Shown here piece by piece: positions 62,288-64,000 of a stretch of DNA of 64,000 nucleotides (position 1 is its first letter; every line of letters begins with the position of its first letter). The DNA is from Verrucomicrobiota bacterium. GTDB taxonomy: Bacteria > Verrucomicrobiota > Verrucomicrobiia > Chthoniobacterales > SZAS-18. The translations under genes and the position numbers were made by a program. Under the pieces are notes generated by a model. That model searched no databases. It had not been told where the DNA came from and was given only the letters and a program-made list of their open reading frames with translations. The stretch is from the NCBI GenBank assembly GCA_025353105.1, contig JANXRG010000036.1, forward strand, positions 37,596 through 101,595. Direction: 5' to 3'.

Positions 62288-64000
62288 ATGGGCCGCATCG
62301 CTTTGCTTTCCGAGACCGTCGCGAGTCAAGTCGCCGCCGGTGAGGTCATCGAGCGGCCCGCTTCGGTCGTCAAGGAACTGGTCGAGAACAGCCTCGACGC
62401 TGGCGCCGCAAGGATCACCGTCGCCATCCAGCGCGGCGGCATCGCGCTCATCCGGGTGACCGACGACGGCTGCGGGATGGACCGCGAGGACGCGCTGCTC
62501 TGCCTGGAGCGCCACGCGACGAGTAAGCTGCGTAATGGTCGTGACCTGGCGGCGATCGCGACGATGGGCTTCCGCGGCGAGGCGCTGCCGAGCATCGCGA
62601 GCGTCTCGCGTTTCCGCCTGACCACGCGCGAACCCGCGGCGCTGGCCGGCACGGAGGTGCTCGTGCGCGGCGGAAAGATCGAGGCGGTGCGCGATGCCGG
62701 CGAGGCGCCCGGCACGCAGGTCGAGGTGCGCTCGCTTTTTTATAATTTACCGGCGCGCCGGAAATTTCTGCGCTCGGAGCCGACCGAGAACGGTCACATC
62801 GAGGCGATGATGCAGCAGCTTGCGATCGGAAATCCGCGCGTTGGTTTCACGTTTGTGCGCGACGACCGAATCGTCTTTCAACTTCCCGCCGCGGCGCGGC
62901 TCGAGGATCGGATTCGGGATTTGAGCGGACCCGCGTCGCTCGAAGAATTGATTGAAATCGACGGTAGCGCCGATGAGAACGGTCGCCCTGCCATCCGTGG
63001 ATTCATCGGCCGGCCGGGCGTCAGCCGCGGCAGCCGCGCGGACCAGCGCGTGTTCATCAACGGCCGGGCGATCGAGAACAACACGGTCTATCACGCGTTG
63101 CGCGAGGGCTACCACACCGCGCTGATGAAGGGGCGCCATCCCGTGACGTTCCTCTTTCTCGAGATTCCGCCCGCAGCGGTCGATGTCAACGTGCATCCCG
63201 CCAAGCGCGAGGTGCGCTTTCATCGACCGTCGGACGTCCACGAGGCAGTCGTGAGCGCCGTCCGGCGATCGCTGGAATCGGCCCGGGCCGAGTGGACGCG
63301 CGGGTTTCATCAGCCGGATCTCGTGGCCGCGCCGGCTGCGCCCGCGCTTGAAGTCCCGGAGACGGCAGCCCTCTTTCGCGCCGCCGACGTCACGCATTTT
63401 CCGCCGGTGGCGTCGAGGGCCGTGGTGGATTCGGCGCCGTCGATGGCGGTTTCGGCCCCGGCCAACAACCCCGACTTGCCAGCTGCCGCGCCGGAAGTTG
63501 TTCCGCCGCGGCCGGGTCCATTCCGGATTCTCGGAGTCTTGCACCGGCTCTACGTCCTGATGGAAGGCGAGGGGGGATTGGTGTTGGTCGATCAGCATGC
63601 GGCGCACGAGCGCATCCTGTTTGAGGAATTGCGCCGACGCCTGGAGGCGGGCGACGTGCTGTCGCAGAAGCTGCTGCTGCCACTCACGATTGAAGTCGGC
63701 CCGCGCGACGCGGAATGGTTGCTTCGAAATCTGGCTGACCTGCAACGGCTGGGCCTCGGGCTGGAACCGTTTGGTCCCGGCACGTTCAAATTGGAGAGCC
63801 TGCCGCCGTTTCTGCCGATCGATCGTCCGCAGCAGCTCATTCGTGAAGTGATCGAGGAACTGAAAGCGTCCGGCTCGGATACGCCGCGCTTGCGTCTCGG
63901 CGAGGAGATGATCGCCAAGACGGTGTGCCGCCACGCCGTGAAGGCGAATGATCGCCTGCGCGGGCCGGAGATCGAGAAATTGATCGCCGATTTGCTCGCC
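62288..64000 (+). CDS. mutL: DNA mismatch repair protein MutL (3' end beyond the window)
   Basis: 571 residues visible from ATG 62288; no stop before the window end, so the gene is partial. N-terminal GHKL ATPase: VASQVAAGEVIERPASVVKELVEN, DDGCGMD, TMGFRGEALPSIASVS. A variable Ala/Pro linker (about 345-405) leads to a C-terminal dimerisation domain with DQHAAHERILFEE (from Asp435), the DQHA(X)2E(X)4E metal site of nicking-competent MutL. It therefore should be an endonuclease MutL, as in bacteria without MutH. Confidence 0.95.
   Translation, partial: MGRIALLSETVASQVAAGEVIERPASVVKELVENSLDAGAARITVAIQRGGIALIRVTDDGCGMDREDALLCLERHATSKLRNGRDLAAIATMGFRGEALPSIASVSRFRLTTREPAALAGTEVLVRGGKIEAVRDAGEAPGTQVEVRSLFYNLPARRKFLRSEPTENGHIEAMMQQLAIGNPRVGFTFVRDDRIVFQLPAAARLEDRIRDLSGPASLEELIEIDGSADENGRPAIRGFIGRPGVSRGSRADQRVFINGRAIENNTVYHALREGYHTALMKGRHPVTFLFLEIPPAAVDVNVHPAKREVRFHRPSDVHEAVVSAVRRSLESARAEWTRGFHQPDLVAAPAAPALEVPETAALFRAADVTHFPPVASRAVVDSAPSMAVSAPANNPDLPAAAPEVVPPRPGPFRILGVLHRLYVLMEGEGGLVLVDQHAAHERILFEELRRRLEAGDVLSQKLLLPLTIEVGPRDAEWLLRNLADLQRLGLGLEPFGPGTFKLESLPPFLPIDRPQQLIREVIEELKASGSDTPRLRLGEEMIAKTVCRHAVKANDRLRGPEIEKLIADLLA

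Overview
The window is a GC-rich, gene-dense bacterial chromosome segment. It most likely comes from the PVC superphylum, probably Verrucomicrobiota. The evidence for this is a PEP-CTERM (exosortase-sorted) protein, a futalosine-pathway menaquinone gene (mqnD), the long form of IspG, an aspartyl-tRNA synthetase of the non-discriminating type, a Dop/ARC pair outside Actinobacteria, and an almost complete absence of Shine-Dalgarno sequences. The taxon is inferred from gene content; there is no rRNA in the window. Most genes are core or secreted-enzyme genes. I see no prophage, insertion sequence or CRISPR array.

Layout. 0.1-8.5 kb: a BtuB-like TonB-dependent receptor, mqnD with a secreted protein, hisS, aspS and small unknown proteins. 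8.6-12.2 kb: a three-receiver/HPt phosphorelay protein and a histidine-kinase-like membrane protein. 12.3-15.8 kb: tRNA-Lys(CTT), then the proteasomal-type AAA ATPase ARC/Mpa and the depupylase Dop, closed by a bidirectional terminator, with no Pup, 20S or ligase gene beside them. 15.8-27.1 kb: an export- and proteolysis-rich stretch with a PEP-CTERM protein, a 1255-residue subtilase, two S9 oligopeptidases, a thioredoxin-like protein and a 50-residue membrane protein. 27.2-33.1 kb: an isoprenoid/lipid envelope cluster transcribed as cdsA-dxr-rseP-ispG. 33.3-45.4 kb: a dynamin-like GTPase, a dienoyl-CoA reductase-like SDR, small accessory genes, prfC and pgl. 45.4-56.1 kb: secreted or membrane hydrolases (metallo-beta-lactamase fold, retropepsin-like, DUF885, NlpC/P60, gamma-glutamyltransferase) and a SulP transporter. 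56.2-64 kb: acetyltransferase, threonine dehydratase-like enzyme, gluQRS, rarA, an A-type Fe-S carrier and the first part of mutL, which runs off the end.

Two themes stand out. The first is the isolated arc-dop pair: its ARC lacks the C-terminal HbYX-type tail that docks on a 20S proteasome. The second is a set of non-coding elements of about 90-200 bp in intergenic gaps. They belong to at least four sequence families but share one plan: a degenerate inverted repeat at the two ends and a variable middle, often ending within a few bases of a start or stop codon. Translation starts were chosen mainly from ATG position and family length, because ribosome binding sites give almost no guidance here.
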